From assembly GCA_044223665.1 (NCBI GenBank), contig JBGALT010000021.1:6177-70176 (forward strand): 64,000 nucleotides of DNA, read 5' to 3'. This DNA comes from JBBSAT01 sp044223665. GTDB taxonomy: Bacteria; Myxococcota_A; Polyangia; Polyangiales; Sandaracinaceae. A program made the position numbers and the translations under genes. The number at the start of each line of letters is the position of its first letter. Within the stretch, counting starts at the first letter, position 1. Below the pieces are notes generated by a model, which saw nothing but the letters and a program-made list of their open reading frames with translations, was not told where the DNA came from and searched no databases. Shown piece after piece: positions 16,393 through 25,850 of this stretch.

Positions 16393-17466
16393 GTGCGCGC
16401 GCTGCGCGGCGCGACCGTGGCGATCGAGACGGTGGAGCCGGGTCCTCGGACGGAAGCGTCCGCGGATGCCGGCTCTCTGCTCGTCTTGACCGTGACGCGC
16501 GAGTGCAACCTGCGCTGTAGCTACTGTCCGACGGCCAAGGATGGATGGCCTTCGCTGAGCGCGGACGACGCCCGTCGCGCGCTCGACCTCTTCGCGCGAC
16601 CGGTCGGCGATGGCGGCTTCGGTGGCGGCGCGGTGAAGATCTTCGGCGGCGAGCCTCTGCTCGTGCCGGAGGTCGTGCGCGCGGCGCTCTCCCATGCCGA
16701 GACGCTCGACGGCGTGCGCTCCATCCAGCTCTCGACGAACGGGCTGATGCTCGACGACGCGTGGCTCGACTTCGTGTCGGCGCACGAGAAGACGGTGCTC
16801 CAGATCTCGATGGATGGCCGCCCCGAGGACCATCGCCGCCATCGCCGGTCCCTGCCCCAGGTGGGCGACACCTACGATCGCGTGAAGTCGCTCGCGCCGC
16901 GCCTCTCGCGCATGGCGCGCGTCGTCGTCACCCAGACGATCCCGCCGGCGACCGCGGGCGCGGCGGCCGAGAACTTCGAGCACCTGCTCGGCCTCGGTTT
17001 CCGTCGGTTCAATTTCCTGCCTGGCTACTACCTGCCCTGGACCGATGCCCAGCTCGAGGCGCTCGAGGTCTCGTTCGGGGCGATCGCCGGGCGCATCGCG
17101 CGCGCCTTCGACGCCGGCGAGCGCCTCTACGTCCGCAACCTGACGACCCGCGCGCCCACGCCGTTCTTCAACACGGGGCTCGTCGTCGACGCCGATCGCA
17201 CGATCCATCCCTCGAACGTGGGCCTCTCGGGCGCGCTCGAGGAGCTGCTCGCCGAGACACGCTGCGGGGATCTCGACGCGCCACCGACGGCCGAGGCGCT
17301 GGCCGACAAGCAGCGCGAAGTGAACGCGCTTCTCGAGCGCTCGCTCCCGCCGCGCGTGTGGAGCTCCACGCTCGCCGTCGATGCGGCGCTGACCCGTTTC
17401 TGTCGGGCGCTCCTGCCGCGCTGGATCGCGGCGCGCCGGCGCGCGCGCGGAAGGAGCGCGGCATGA
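16393..17466 (+). CDS. Radical SAM enzyme, second of the cluster
   Basis: The 357-residue protein has the cluster motif CNLRCSYC (Cys 38, 42, 45), GGEP at 85-88, STNGLML and ISMDGRPEDH in the barrel. The C-terminal half has only isolated Cys residues (CGDL, FCRAL), so no SPASM or twitch auxiliary cluster can be recognised. It stands where hxsC lies in described Hxs loci, but CNLRCSYCPTAK and the rest do not resemble what I know of HxsC, so I leave it unnamed. It starts at a GTG 8 bases after the precursor stop, preceded by GAGGTGA, and ends in an ATGA overlap with the next gene. It probably installs a modification on the precursor; the reaction is unknown. Confidence 0.88.
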   Translation: MRALRGATVAIETVEPGPRTEASADAGSLLVLTVTRECNLRCSYCPTAKDGWPSLSADDARRALDLFARPVGDGGFGGGAVKIFGGEPLLVPEVVRAALSHAETLDGVRSIQLSTNGLMLDDAWLDFVSAHEKTVLQISMDGRPEDHRRHRRSLPQVGDTYDRVKSLAPRLSRMARVVVTQTIPPATAGAAAENFEHLLGLGFRRFNFLPGYYLPWTDAQLEALEVSFGAIAGRIARAFDAGERLYVRNLTTRAPTPFFNTGLVVDADRTIHPSNVGLSGALEELLAETRCGDLDAPPTAEALADKQREVNALLERSLPPRVWSSTLAVDAALTRFCRALLPRWIAARRRARGRSAA

Positions 17467-18467
17467 GCGGCATCTCGCTCCCCGTGGTCGGTAGCGCGGT
17501 TCCCGCGCCTTCGCTCACGCCCTGGGTCGGGCCGAACGGGCGGATCATGGAGCGCCTCGAGCTCCACCTCACGTACACCTGCCCCGAGCGTTGCTCGTTC
17601 TGCTCGGAGGATCACCGGATGAGCGCCTACAAGGCGTACCCGGTGACGTGGGCGCGCGTCGCGACGGTCCTGCGCCAGCAGGCCTCCCGCGGCGTGAAGA
17701 ACGTGCACTTCACCGGCGGCGAGCCGACGATCCATCCGCAGTTCGTCGAGGTCCTCGCGCTCGCCAAGAAGCTCGGCATGCGCACCTCGATCGGAACGAT
17801 CGGGACGATGATCGCGCGGCGCGACTTCGCCGAGCGCGCCATGCCGTTCCTGGACGAGGCGCTCTTCTCGCTCCACGGGCCGCGCGCCGAGGTCCACGAC
17901 GCGGTGGCCGGGCGCGAGGGCAGCTTCGAGCAGGTCTGCGCCGCGATCACCAACGCCCGCGCCCTGCGGCCGGACTTCCGCGCGTTCGTGAACACGGTCG
18001 TCACGCGCGAGAACGTGGAGGCCCTGCCCGACACCGCCGCGCTCGCCGACGCCCTGGGCGCCGAGCTGATCGTCGTCTCCAACCTCACCCCGGAGGGCAA
18101 GGGCCTCGATGCGTACGAGCGCCTCGCGGTGAGCCTCGAGACGCTCGCCCGCGTCCTTCCGCAGGTTCCCGGTCGGGCCCCGCGCGCGGTGGTACGCTTC
18201 TTCGGTACGCCGATGTGTGTCCTGGGCGATCACGCGTTCTTGTCGAACGACCTACACTGGGATCCGCGCGTCACCGTCGAGTGGGCCAGCGCGCCGGGCA
18301 AGGTCGTCTTCGACGGCATCTACTCGTGGGCGCCCGACCGCAAGCGCGTCCACACGCGCGCGTGCGACGGTTGCGCCCGCAGAGACGTGTGCATGGGCGT
18401 CTTCGATCGCTTCGCCGAGCGCTTCGACACGAGCGGCCTCGTGCCGTTCGGAAAGGAGGGGCCATGA
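17463..18467 (+). CDS. Radical SAM enzyme with one auxiliary-cluster motif, third of the cluster
   Basis: The 334-residue protein has CPERCSFC (Cys 40, 44, 47), FTGGEPTIHP with GGEP at 85-88, and ALFSLHGP in the barrel. Its C-terminus carries PMCVLGDH and then ACDGCARRDVCMGV (C-x2-C-x5-C), a four-Cys set fitting a single auxiliary iron-sulfur cluster. The next protein has the same pattern (PLCVLPEE plus C-x2-C-x5-C-x-GV), so the two look like paralogues or a pair. The family is not one I can name. It overlaps both neighbours by 4 bases, which suggests coupled translation and possibly a complex. Confidence 0.88.
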   Translation: MSGISLPVVGSAVPAPSLTPWVGPNGRIMERLELHLTYTCPERCSFCSEDHRMSAYKAYPVTWARVATVLRQQASRGVKNVHFTGGEPTIHPQFVEVLALAKKLGMRTSIGTIGTMIARRDFAERAMPFLDEALFSLHGPRAEVHDAVAGREGSFEQVCAAITNARALRPDFRAFVNTVVTRENVEALPDTAALADALGAELIVVSNLTPEGKGLDAYERLAVSLETLARVLPQVPGRAPRAVVRFFGTPMCVLGDHAFLSNDLHWDPRVTVEWASAPGKVVFDGIYSWAPDRKRVHTRACDGCARRDVCMGVFDRFAERFDTSGLVPFGKEGP

Positions 18468-19627
18468 GCGCCGATGGGGATGCCCCGCTCGCCCCGAGCA
18501 CGAACCAGGTCGCGAGCACGTATCGCGACCTGCGCAAGAACGTCGAGATCAACGTCGGCAAGACGTGCAACAACAAGTGCGTCTTCTGCATCGACGGCAT
18601 GCCGACGAAGGAGGACCTCGCGTTCATCGACTTCGGCACGATGAAGGCCGAGCTCGAGCGGTGGCGCGCCGAGGGACATCTCTCGGTCGGCTTCCTGGGC
18701 GGCGAGCCGACCACCTATCCGAAGATCGTCGAGTCGGTCGCGTACGCGAAAGCGCTCGGCTTCACGCGCATCGCGCTGGCCACCAACGCGATGATGCTCC
18801 GGCGGATGGAGTTCCTCGACAAGCTCCTCGCGGCCGGCCTGACGCGCGTCACGATCTCCATGCACGGGCACACCAAGCGTCTCGAAGACGAGCTGGTGAT
18901 GGTCCCCGGGGCCTTCGAGAAGAAGTGCACCGCGATCCGGAATCTCCTTCTGCGCAAGCGCGAGGGACATCTCGCCGACGGCGTCTCGGTGAACATCGTC
19001 CTCAACGCGAAGAACGGGCCTCACCTGCTCGCCATGATGAAGTTCTTCTTCGACACGATGGGCCTCGACGACCTGCGCGTGAACTTCGTGCGGCCGGAGG
19101 GCTACGCGGAAGGCAACGGCGACCTCGTTCCGACCTACACCGCGACCGTCCCGCTGCTGCTCAAGGCGATTCTCCTGAACGAGTACCACTTCAAGAAGAC
19201 GTTCACGTTCGGCGGCTTCCCGCTCTGCGTGCTCCCCGAGGAGCTGCTCCGGAGCCGTCATCTCTTGGCGAAGTACTGCGGGGACATCTTCCGCGATCTG
19301 TCCACGGACTGCTCGATCCGTGCCGAGAGCGAGTACGGCGTGGCGTCGTTCGACGGAGGACGTGCGCGCTTCAACTGGCAGGATCGCAAGCGCTTCGACC
19401 TCAAGCATCACACCGACGCCTGCTCCCGCTGCGCGCTCACCGACGTCTGCGAGGGCGTCTGGCGCGGCTATCTCGACATCTACGGCGATGCCGAGGTCGC
19501 GCCGCTCGTGTGGGAGCGCGGCGCCGTCCACCGGCATACGCCGCGCGTCACGCAGGCGCCCGAGCGCCGCACCGGCGTCAAGCGCGGGGCGGCGAAGATC
19601 CGACTCGTGGTGCTCGATCGCGAATGA
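18464..19627 (+). CDS. Radical SAM enzyme with auxiliary-cluster motif, fourth of the cluster
   Basis: The 387-residue protein has CNNKCVFC (Cys 35, 39, 42), LGGEPTTYPK with GGEP at 79-82, and ISMHGHTKR. A run of Cys-bearing motifs closes it: FPLCVLPEELL, AKYCGDIF, STDCSI and CSRCALTDVCEGV, so at least one auxiliary cluster is likely. Ribosome site GGAAAGGAGG (18450-18459) is the strongest in the operon. The ATG overlaps the preceding stop and its own stop overlaps the ferredoxin start. The role is inferred to be further modification of the His-Xaa-Ser peptide; nothing in the sequence tells the residue attacked. Confidence 0.88.
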   Translation: MSADGDAPLAPSTNQVASTYRDLRKNVEINVGKTCNNKCVFCIDGMPTKEDLAFIDFGTMKAELERWRAEGHLSVGFLGGEPTTYPKIVESVAYAKALGFTRIALATNAMMLRRMEFLDKLLAAGLTRVTISMHGHTKRLEDELVMVPGAFEKKCTAIRNLLLRKREGHLADGVSVNIVLNAKNGPHLLAMMKFFFDTMGLDDLRVNFVRPEGYAEGNGDLVPTYTATVPLLLKAILLNEYHFKKTFTFGGFPLCVLPEELLRSRHLLAKYCGDIFRDLSTDCSIRAESEYGVASFDGGRARFNWQDRKRFDLKHHTDACSRCALTDVCEGVWRGYLDIYGDAEVAPLVWERGAVHRHTPRVTQAPERRTGVKRGAAKIRLVVLDRE

Positions 19628-20031
19628 GCACGAAGGAGCCGGGCGGCCCCACCCTCAAGGTCGTCTTCGTAGGTCTCGCGCTGGAGTGCGAGCTACCGCT
19701 CGGCGAGCGTGTGCTCGACGCGGCGCAGCGGGTCGGCGCGCCCGAGGGCTCACGCTGCCGCGGGGTCTGCGCGTGCTCGACGTGTCACGTCTACGTGCGG
19801 GCCGGAGCCGAGCACCTCACGGCTGCCGAAGAGGACGAGCGGGACGTGATCGAGCTCGCGTGCGAGGAGCCCCGGCCCGAGAGCCGTCTCGGCTGCCAGG
19901 CGCGCGCTGCCTCGACGGGGGTCGTCGAGATCGAGATCTCCGAGGAGAGCTTCCGGGCTTGGCTCGAGCTCGCTTCGCCGGCGGAGCGCGAACGGGCCGT
20001 CCATCGCTGGGCGGCCCGCTCGGAGACGTGA
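19624..20031 (+). CDS. 2Fe-2S ferredoxin of adrenodoxin/ISC type
   Basis: The 135-residue protein carries C-x5-C-x2-C (Cys 45, 51, 54, in CRGVCACSTCHVYV) and the distant fourth ligand at Cys 91 in SRLGCQ, the adrenodoxin spacing. DERDVIELACEEP is the acidic interaction region of these ferredoxins. Two extra Cys (49 and 80) are present. It is the last gene of the radical SAM operon, overlapping the fourth radical SAM gene by 4 bases, so it is a plausible dedicated electron donor for reductive SAM cleavage or for auxiliary clusters. A C-terminal extension (FRAWLELASPAERERAVHRW) beyond the ferredoxin fold may bind a partner. Confidence 0.92.
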   Translation: MSTKEPGGPTLKVVFVGLALECELPLGERVLDAAQRVGAPEGSRCRGVCACSTCHVYVRAGAEHLTAAEEDERDVIELACEEPRPESRLGCQARAASTGVVEIEISEESFRAWLELASPAERERAVHRWAARSET

Positions 20032-20052
20032 ACGGTCGGGTCGCTCGACGCG

Positions 20053-22410
20053 TCAGCGCGAGATGGTGAGATCGAAGGCCGCCGCCTCGCAGGTCGTCGG
20101 CGTCGACGTCCGCGTGACCTGCACGTAGACGGGGTCCGGCCAGGTCTCCAGGCTGCTGGTGTAGCCGGTCGGCCCGTTCGGGATCGTGTCGGAGAACTCG
20201 AACTGGCGCTGCGCCGCCGCCGACGATGGGACATCGCCGCTCGCGTTGCAGGTGAACGCCGTGCCGGCGCAGTTCTGGGTGATGCGAATGGAGTAGAGCG
20301 CGGCGGGCGCGATCGAGATGGTCGGCGTACCGCCACGCCCGCCCGCGCCGCTCATCGGCGGGAACGAGAGGGAGAACCAGGCCACGTTCCCGCTGTTGAT
20401 GTTGGCGTTCACGGTCATGGACGTGCCGGGCGCGAACGAGCCCAGCGCGCGCGCCCCCGCGCAGGTCGGACCGGAATTCGCGACGCTGCACTCGCAGCCG
20501 GCCCGGGTCGCGTCGTAGTCGGCCCATCCGCCCGCGCAGCCCGTGATGGCGCACCCCATGGTGCCCCTGCAGCTCTGCGTCGTGACGTTCGGCTGCGCAG
20601 GACAGAGCATGTCGCCGCCGTTGTCGGCGGTGCCGTTGCAGTCGTTGTCGATCCCGTCGCAGGTCTCGGCGACCGGCGTGCCGGCCATGCACATGTTGAC
20701 CGCACCGCCCACGCACGTCTGCACGGTGCGCTGGCATGCACCGGTGCCGCACGTCGTCTGGACCATCGGGTTGTCGAGGTTCGTGCACGCGCCCGGCGTC
20801 GTCCCCGAGCAGGTGCCGCCCACCGGGGTCTGGCAGGTCGGGTTGCAGGTGATCTGCGGCGGGGAGCCGATCGTCTGCATCGGACAGAGCAGGGCCGGCG
20901 TGCGGCACGCGCCCGCTCCGTCGCACGTCGCGACGGAGTCACTGACCGCTGCGTACGGCGAGCACACGTTTCCCTGGAACCCGGCGTAGTACCCGGTGCA
21001 GGCGAACCCCGCGCACTCGCCCGCCGGATCGGCGCCGGGGGGGACCGGAGTGCACGTGCCCTGGCTCCCGGGCAGGTTGCAGGCCTCGCAGCTGCCGTTG
21101 CAGACCGACGTGCAGCAGGTGTTGTCCACGCACGTCAACCCAGGCATGCAGTCCTGGTTGCGGCCGCAGGTGCCGCCCGGCGGGAGATCCGGAACGCAGA
21201 AGCCGACCTGACAGTGCGCGGCCGCGATGCAGTCGCCGTCCGTGAGGCACATGGCGGGGCACGTCCGGTCGCCGGTGGGCTGCGGGTCGCCGCCCGCGCA
21301 CTGGACCGGGTTCACGAGCCCGCAGCTGATGGCCTCGACGGCCGCCGTGCACGCGGTGTCGTCGTCGATGCCGGACACGGCGCGGCAGGTGCTCGACTCG
21401 CACGTCACGACGCCGCGGTGGCCCTGGCAGGCGCGCGGGTTGTCGCAGACGCGCGTCGGCATGCCGCCGCCGGGGCAGTCGCCGTCCGTCGCGCAGCACG
21501 TGCCCGAGCCGCAGCAGTATCCGTTGTCGCAGTGCGTGGTGTTGCAGTCGCTGTCTTCGTCGCAGGTGCCGCCGTCGGGCACGTCCGAGACGCAGACGCC
21601 GCCGTCGCAGTGCGCGGTCGCGATGCAGTAGGTGTCGTCGTCGGTGCCGGCCGGCGCGCACGTCGTGGCGCACGTGGTGCCCCGATCGCCGCCCTCCGAG
21701 CAGGTGTAGAGCGCACAGTCGCTCGTCGTGCCGCTCTGGCAGGTCGCCGAGACGCACATGCCGCCGACGATCGCGCTGTAGCTGCCATCGCCGTCGGGCG
21801 TGCAGCGCCCGCTGCCGCAGTCGTTCGGGTTCTCGTCGACGCGGCTGTTGCAGTTGGTGTCGAGGCCGTCGCAGACCTCGTCGCGATCCGGATGCACGGT
21901 GTCGCTGTTGTCGTTGCAGTCGGGGCCCATGCAGCCCACGCCGACGCCGTAGTCGTCGGAGTCTTCGTCGACGCAGCACGGCCCGCCCACGGGCGCGCAG
22001 ACGTTGGCGTTCACGCCCGTGCCCGTCGCATCGAAGATGCAGGTGAAGCCGCGCGGGCAGCTGGGGAACTCCATGTTGCAGCCGGGCAAGCACGCGTGCT
22101 CGCCGGTGACGAGATGCGCGCAGAACGACTCCGCGTCGCAGTCGTCGTTGGTCGTGCACGCTTCGCACGTCTGCACCGTGTCGTGGGGCCCGACGTCGCG
22201 GCCGGCGTCGGCGTTGGCGTCGTAGCTCGAGTCGCGTCCGGAGTCGCTACTGCGCGCGTCCGCGTTGGCGTCGACCGGGCCCACGTCTGCCGTGCCTGCG
22301 TCTCGTCGCGGCGTCCCGGTCTCCGAGCTCGCGCATCCCGATCCGACGGCGCCGAGCGCGACGGTCACGAAAGCAAGTCCGACGATGCGTCCCCACACAC
22401 TGCATTTCAT
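20053..22410 (-). CDS. Large Cys-rich MopE-type lipoprotein
   Basis: The 785-residue lipoprotein has a signal peptide ending VGSGC-ASS, an Asp/Ala-rich spacer (DAGTADVGPVDANADA), then many short Cys motifs. MopE-type metal-binding motifs are clear, for example CMGPDCNDNSDTVHPDRDEV with CDGLDTNCNSRVDEN, and CDGIDNDCNGTADNG near residue 590. The C-terminal 190 residues are Ser/Thr/Gly-rich and beta-like with few Cys. Such proteins are typical surface lipoproteins of myxobacteria; MopE itself binds copper, but metal binding here is only inferred. The gene is convergent with the ferredoxin, 21 bases away, with no clear hairpin between them. Confidence 0.88.
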   Translation of the reverse strand: MKCSVWGRIVGLAFVTVALGAVGSGCASSETGTPRRDAGTADVGPVDANADARSSDSGRDSSYDANADAGRDVGPHDTVQTCEACTTNDDCDAESFCAHLVTGEHACLPGCNMEFPSCPRGFTCIFDATGTGVNANVCAPVGGPCCVDEDSDDYGVGVGCMGPDCNDNSDTVHPDRDEVCDGLDTNCNSRVDENPNDCGSGRCTPDGDGSYSAIVGGMCVSATCQSGTTSDCALYTCSEGGDRGTTCATTCAPAGTDDDTYCIATAHCDGGVCVSDVPDGGTCDEDSDCNTTHCDNGYCCGSGTCCATDGDCPGGGMPTRVCDNPRACQGHRGVVTCESSTCRAVSGIDDDTACTAAVEAISCGLVNPVQCAGGDPQPTGDRTCPAMCLTDGDCIAAAHCQVGFCVPDLPPGGTCGRNQDCMPGLTCVDNTCCTSVCNGSCEACNLPGSQGTCTPVPPGADPAGECAGFACTGYYAGFQGNVCSPYAAVSDSVATCDGAGACRTPALLCPMQTIGSPPQITCNPTCQTPVGGTCSGTTPGACTNLDNPMVQTTCGTGACQRTVQTCVGGAVNMCMAGTPVAETCDGIDNDCNGTADNGGDMLCPAQPNVTTQSCRGTMGCAITGCAGGWADYDATRAGCECSVANSGPTCAGARALGSFAPGTSMTVNANINSGNVAWFSLSFPPMSGAGGRGGTPTISIAPAALYSIRITQNCAGTAFTCNASGDVPSSAAAQRQFEFSDTIPNGPTGYTSSLETWPDPVYVQVTRTSTPTTCEAAAFDLTISR

Positions 22411-22538
22411 GATCGACGGCCTCCAGCGAAACGACCCTCCGATGGTAAACCGAACCGCGCACCGGCCGCGACCCCCCCGTGGGGCATGCCGACGCGAGGG
22501 ATGACGCGGCGCGGCGTGGGCGCGAAACGCTGCGGCTT

Positions 22539-24490
22539 TCAGGGCGTGCAGGAGGCAGGCGGGAGGTAGCCGCGCTGACAGCAGTCGTCGTGATCGGCGT
22601 AGCCGAGCGCGCACTGCTGCCGCTGCTCGGACTCGGTGACCTCGACGGTGTGCCCCTCCGCCGCACCTTCGGCCGCGTGCATGCGTGCGGCGGTCGTCGC
22701 GGCCTCGAGCGCCTCGAGCGCGTCCGGCTGCGTCGTCGAGAGGTCGTGCTGCTCGCCCGGATCGAGATCCATCTGGAACAGCTCGTGCTCCGGCAGGTGT
22801 CGCGGGTTGCCGGGGTTGGCCGTGATGAGCTTCAGCTCGTCGGTGCCGCGGTGCTCGCGCACGGCGGTGAGCACGTTGCCCTCGTGGCTCTCCTCGGCGA
22901 AGAGGTGATCGCTGCCTTCGTGGAGGTCGCCGCCCTGGACGCCGTCGGGAACGGGCAGGCCGGCGTCGCGCAGCAAGGTCGGCATCAGATCGATGCTCTG
23001 CACCCAGTGCCGAACGGTGGTGCCCGCGCGGCGACCGTCCGGCAGGTGAACGAAGAGCGGCACGTGGATCTGCTCGTCGTAGAGCGTCGTGCCGTGCCAG
23101 AAGCCACCGTGCTCGCAGAGCTCCTCGCCGTGATCGGCGGTGACGACGATCGTCGTCGACTCGTACAGACCGCGGCGGCGCAGGTCGGCGATCAGCGCCC
23201 CGAACTGCTCGTCCCAGAACGTGATCTCTCCGTCGTAGAACGACGTCAGCATCGCCGCTTCGTCGGGCGAAGGGCTCGGGTGCGCCGCGCGGCCGTACGC
23301 CGTGCCGTCGTAGGGATGACGGAAGTAGGGATCGTGCGGGTCCATGTACCCGACGAAGAGCATCCACGGCCCGGGCGCGTGCGCGCCGTCGTCGCTCCCG
23401 ACCTCGTCGAGGAACGCGCTCACGTGGCGGTTCACGACGCTCGCGTCCTGGTACGCGGTGCCCGGCTGCACGCCCAGCGCGGCGTCGCGCACGGTCTCGA
23501 TCTGCTGACGAAGAAACTGCACGAGCAAGAGCTTCGCGGCCGTGTCGTCGGCGCCGAGCACGAAGTCGGGCGAGAGGTACTCGTAGTCGTCGAACCCCTG
23601 CTGGAAGTTGTAGTAGGGGCCGACGTTGTAGTTCGTGACGATCCCGCGCGTCGTGTAGCCGCCGGCGGCGAAGGCTTCGGCCATCGTCGTCACCTCGTCC
23701 GGGAGCGACGCGCTCTTGGCCATCGTCACGTGCGAGGACGGATAGCGGCCGGTCATGATCGAGGCGAAGCTCGGGCGCGTCCAGCTGGCGTTGCTGAAGG
23801 CCTGCTCGAAGCGGATCGAGTCCTCGGCGAACGCGTCGAGGTTCGGCGTGCGGCCTGCCGCATAGCCATAGCTCGGCAGGTGATCGGCCCGCAGCGTGTC
23901 GACGACGATGACGATCACGTTGCCCGCGCCCTCGGGCGCCGCGGCGGCGTGCACGACGTTCGGATCGTTCGTGCTGGGCTCGCCGATCGCGAGCGTCGTC
24001 GGCACGAGCACGGCGAGCACGGTGAGCACGACGGCGGGCGTGCCGAGCGGACGGAGCAGGACCTTGCCGCGCCCGGCGAGCAAGCGGAAGGCGAAGAAGA
24101 GCGCGAGGTAGACGAGCGCCGCGCCGGCCGCGCACCCGAGCAGGACGCCGAGGCCCGGGAGCGAACGCCACGCGAGCTCCTCGTGGAACACGTCGCGGCG
24201 GATCCGGAAGGCCGTGAGGCCGAAGCCGATGCCGGCACAGAGCCCGGCGATCCAGCGCGCCCACGCATCCGCCTCGGGCATCGCCTCGCGCCGCATCTTG
24301 CGGCCTGCCCACGCGAGCGCGCCGCCGCCCGCCGCGCCGACCGCGCCGCAGAAGAGCGCGTAGGCGATTGCGCCGTAGGCCATCACCCACGGGCCCGCGC
24401 GCCCGGCGGCGGCACCCACCACCACGCCGCCTTCCACCAGGCCGATCACGAGGCCGGCGAGCATGCCCGCGCCGAGGCCGAGCTCGGCGC
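22539..24490 (-). CDS. Sulfatase/alkaline-phosphatase-superfamily membrane enzyme, N-terminus lost in the N gap
   Basis: About 650 residues remain. The N-terminal part has several membrane segments (for example LAGLVIGLVEGGVVVGA and AVVLTVLAVLVPTTLAI), then the extracytoplasmic catalytic domain: VIVIVVDTLRADHLPSYGY (metal-binding Asp), SWTRPSFASIMTGRYP, GYMDPHDPY and VVTADHGEEL. At the nucleophile position of the usual C/S-x-P-S-R motif stands Thr (TRPSF), as in phosphotransferase-like members, so a formylglycine sulfatase is unlikely. The C-terminus contains CALGYADHDDCCQRGYLPP. The start codon is in or beyond the gap at 24491-24504. It lies after the LPG-synthase-like gene and may act on the same envelope lipid or glycan. 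Confidence 0.87.
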
Positions 24491-24504
24491 NNNNNNNNNN
24501 NNNN
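24491..24504. other. Assembly gap of 14 N
   Basis: Fourteen unknown bases separate two minus-strand genes, hiding the 3' end of the LPG-synthase-like gene and the 5' end of the sulfatase-superfamily gene. The true gap length is unknown, so frames cannot be joined across it. Confidence 1.
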
Positions 24505-25699
24505 GCCACGTGCTCTCCAGCGCGACCGGGATCGCGGCGATCGCCGGCTGCTCGCGATCCGGATCGTCGACGGTGATGGACGGCGCGTAGCCGCTGCGGC
24601 GCAGCAGCCAGATCGGCGCGCCGAGGATCGACACGCTCATCTCGACCGCGAACCCGATCGAGGGAATGAGCACCGCGATCGCCATCGGCACGCCGATCGC
24701 GGGCGAGGTGTACAGCGCCACGGCGGTCGCCTCGCGCAGGCCGATGCCGTTGATCGAGACCGGCATCATCGTCGCGAGGATCTGCAGCGCGCTGCCGAAG
24801 AAGACCTCGCCGGTGCCGATCTGGTGCGCGCCGAGGGCCTGCGCCGTGCACACGTAGACGAAGAAGTGCGCCGCGTGCACGCCGATCGCGCAGAGCAGCG
24901 TGACGAGCAGGATGCGCGTCTGGCCGCGGTAGGCCTGCATCGCGTCCACGAGCGTCTGGCCGCGCGTGCGGATCCGGGCCGGAAGGCGCGCCGCGATCGC
25001 CGCGAAGAGGCCGGGCCGGACGAGCACGAGCACGCCGGCGCCCATGATGGCCGCGAACGCCGCGTTCACGAGCAGCACGCCGCTCGAGCCGATGATGCGG
25101 GCGCCGAAGAGCGAGCCGATCATCACCATCGCGCCGAACGCGAGCTGGCCGATGATCGTGTCGATGGTGATCGCCGCGGTCGTGCGCGCGAACTTGCCCG
25201 TGTGCGTGCCGACCTCGTAGATGCGCCAGCCCGCCAGGCCCGTGAAGCCGGCCGGCGAGAGCGCGCCGAAGAAGCGGCCGATGAGGAAGCTGCCCAGGAG
25301 GAACCGCCAGCTCGCGTGGATCCCCTGGCCGCGCAGCACCTCGCGGTAGCGCACCACGTTCAGACCGACGCCGACGAGGTGCACGCCGAGCGCGGCGGCG
25401 ACCCAGCCCCAGCCGAGCTCGGCGATCGCCGCGCCGAAGCTGCCGAGCCCCTGCTGCGCCGCGATCGAGCGGCCGATGCCCACGAGGATCGCGAGGCTCA
25501 CGACCGCCTTCACGCCGAACATCACCCACCGGCGCGAGCCGCCGTGGATCGGCTCGCCCGCTCCGGCCCCTACCGTCCGCGGGCTGCGCCCGCTCCCGTC
25601 CGTGACCTCCGGGGCGAGCACTCCCTGCCGACCAGGCGGGTCACTCTTCGGGCTCTCGACGGGCGAGGAGATCTCGTCGGACATCGTGGCGGTCGTCAT
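24505..25699 (-). CDS. Lysylphosphatidylglycerol-synthase-type (UPF0104/AglD) membrane protein, C-terminus in gap
   Basis: About 398 residues are visible. After residue 55 there are eight or so hydrophobic segments with MMPVSINGIGLREATAVAL, the conserved PxSxxGxGxRE-like block of the LPG_synthase_TM/UPF0104 family, whose members are inner-membrane lipid transferases or flippase-like proteins. Residues 25-51 (QGVLAPE through GEPI) are encoded by a dispersed repeat element (25547-25628) and have no counterpart expected in the family. The ATG at 25699 lies close to the divergent glycosyltransferase. The related protein at 28815 suggests two paralogous transporters for envelope lipid-linked intermediates. 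Confidence 0.85.
25547..25628 (-). repeat. Dispersed palindromic repeat, copy B, in frame within a coding region
   Basis: The 82-base segment matches 36128-36209 at 74 of 82 positions when read on the minus strand. The same frame is used in both genes, giving 27 residues of which 21 are identical. Internal blocks GAGCGGGC and GCCCGC pair to form a hairpin. It lies in the N-terminal, pre-membrane part of its host gene. Confidence 0.85.
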
Positions 25700-25850
25700 G
25701 TCCCGACCGTCTCTACGAGGTCGGGCAGGGGGTCAACTTCGCGGCAAGCCGCAGGGAGGGGAGCGGTGTAGTAGAACCCGCGCGAATGTCGACGACCGAC
25801 GAGCCGATCGTGCGTCCCGCGGCGGCGGTCCGCGGGGGGAGCGCCGCGGC

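Noticed and set aside
22539..25529. Apparent continuous protein across the N gap (24491-24504)
   Set aside because: The N stretch has arbitrary length, and the two sides belong to a sulfatase-fold enzyme and, in another frame, to an LPG-synthase-type protein.
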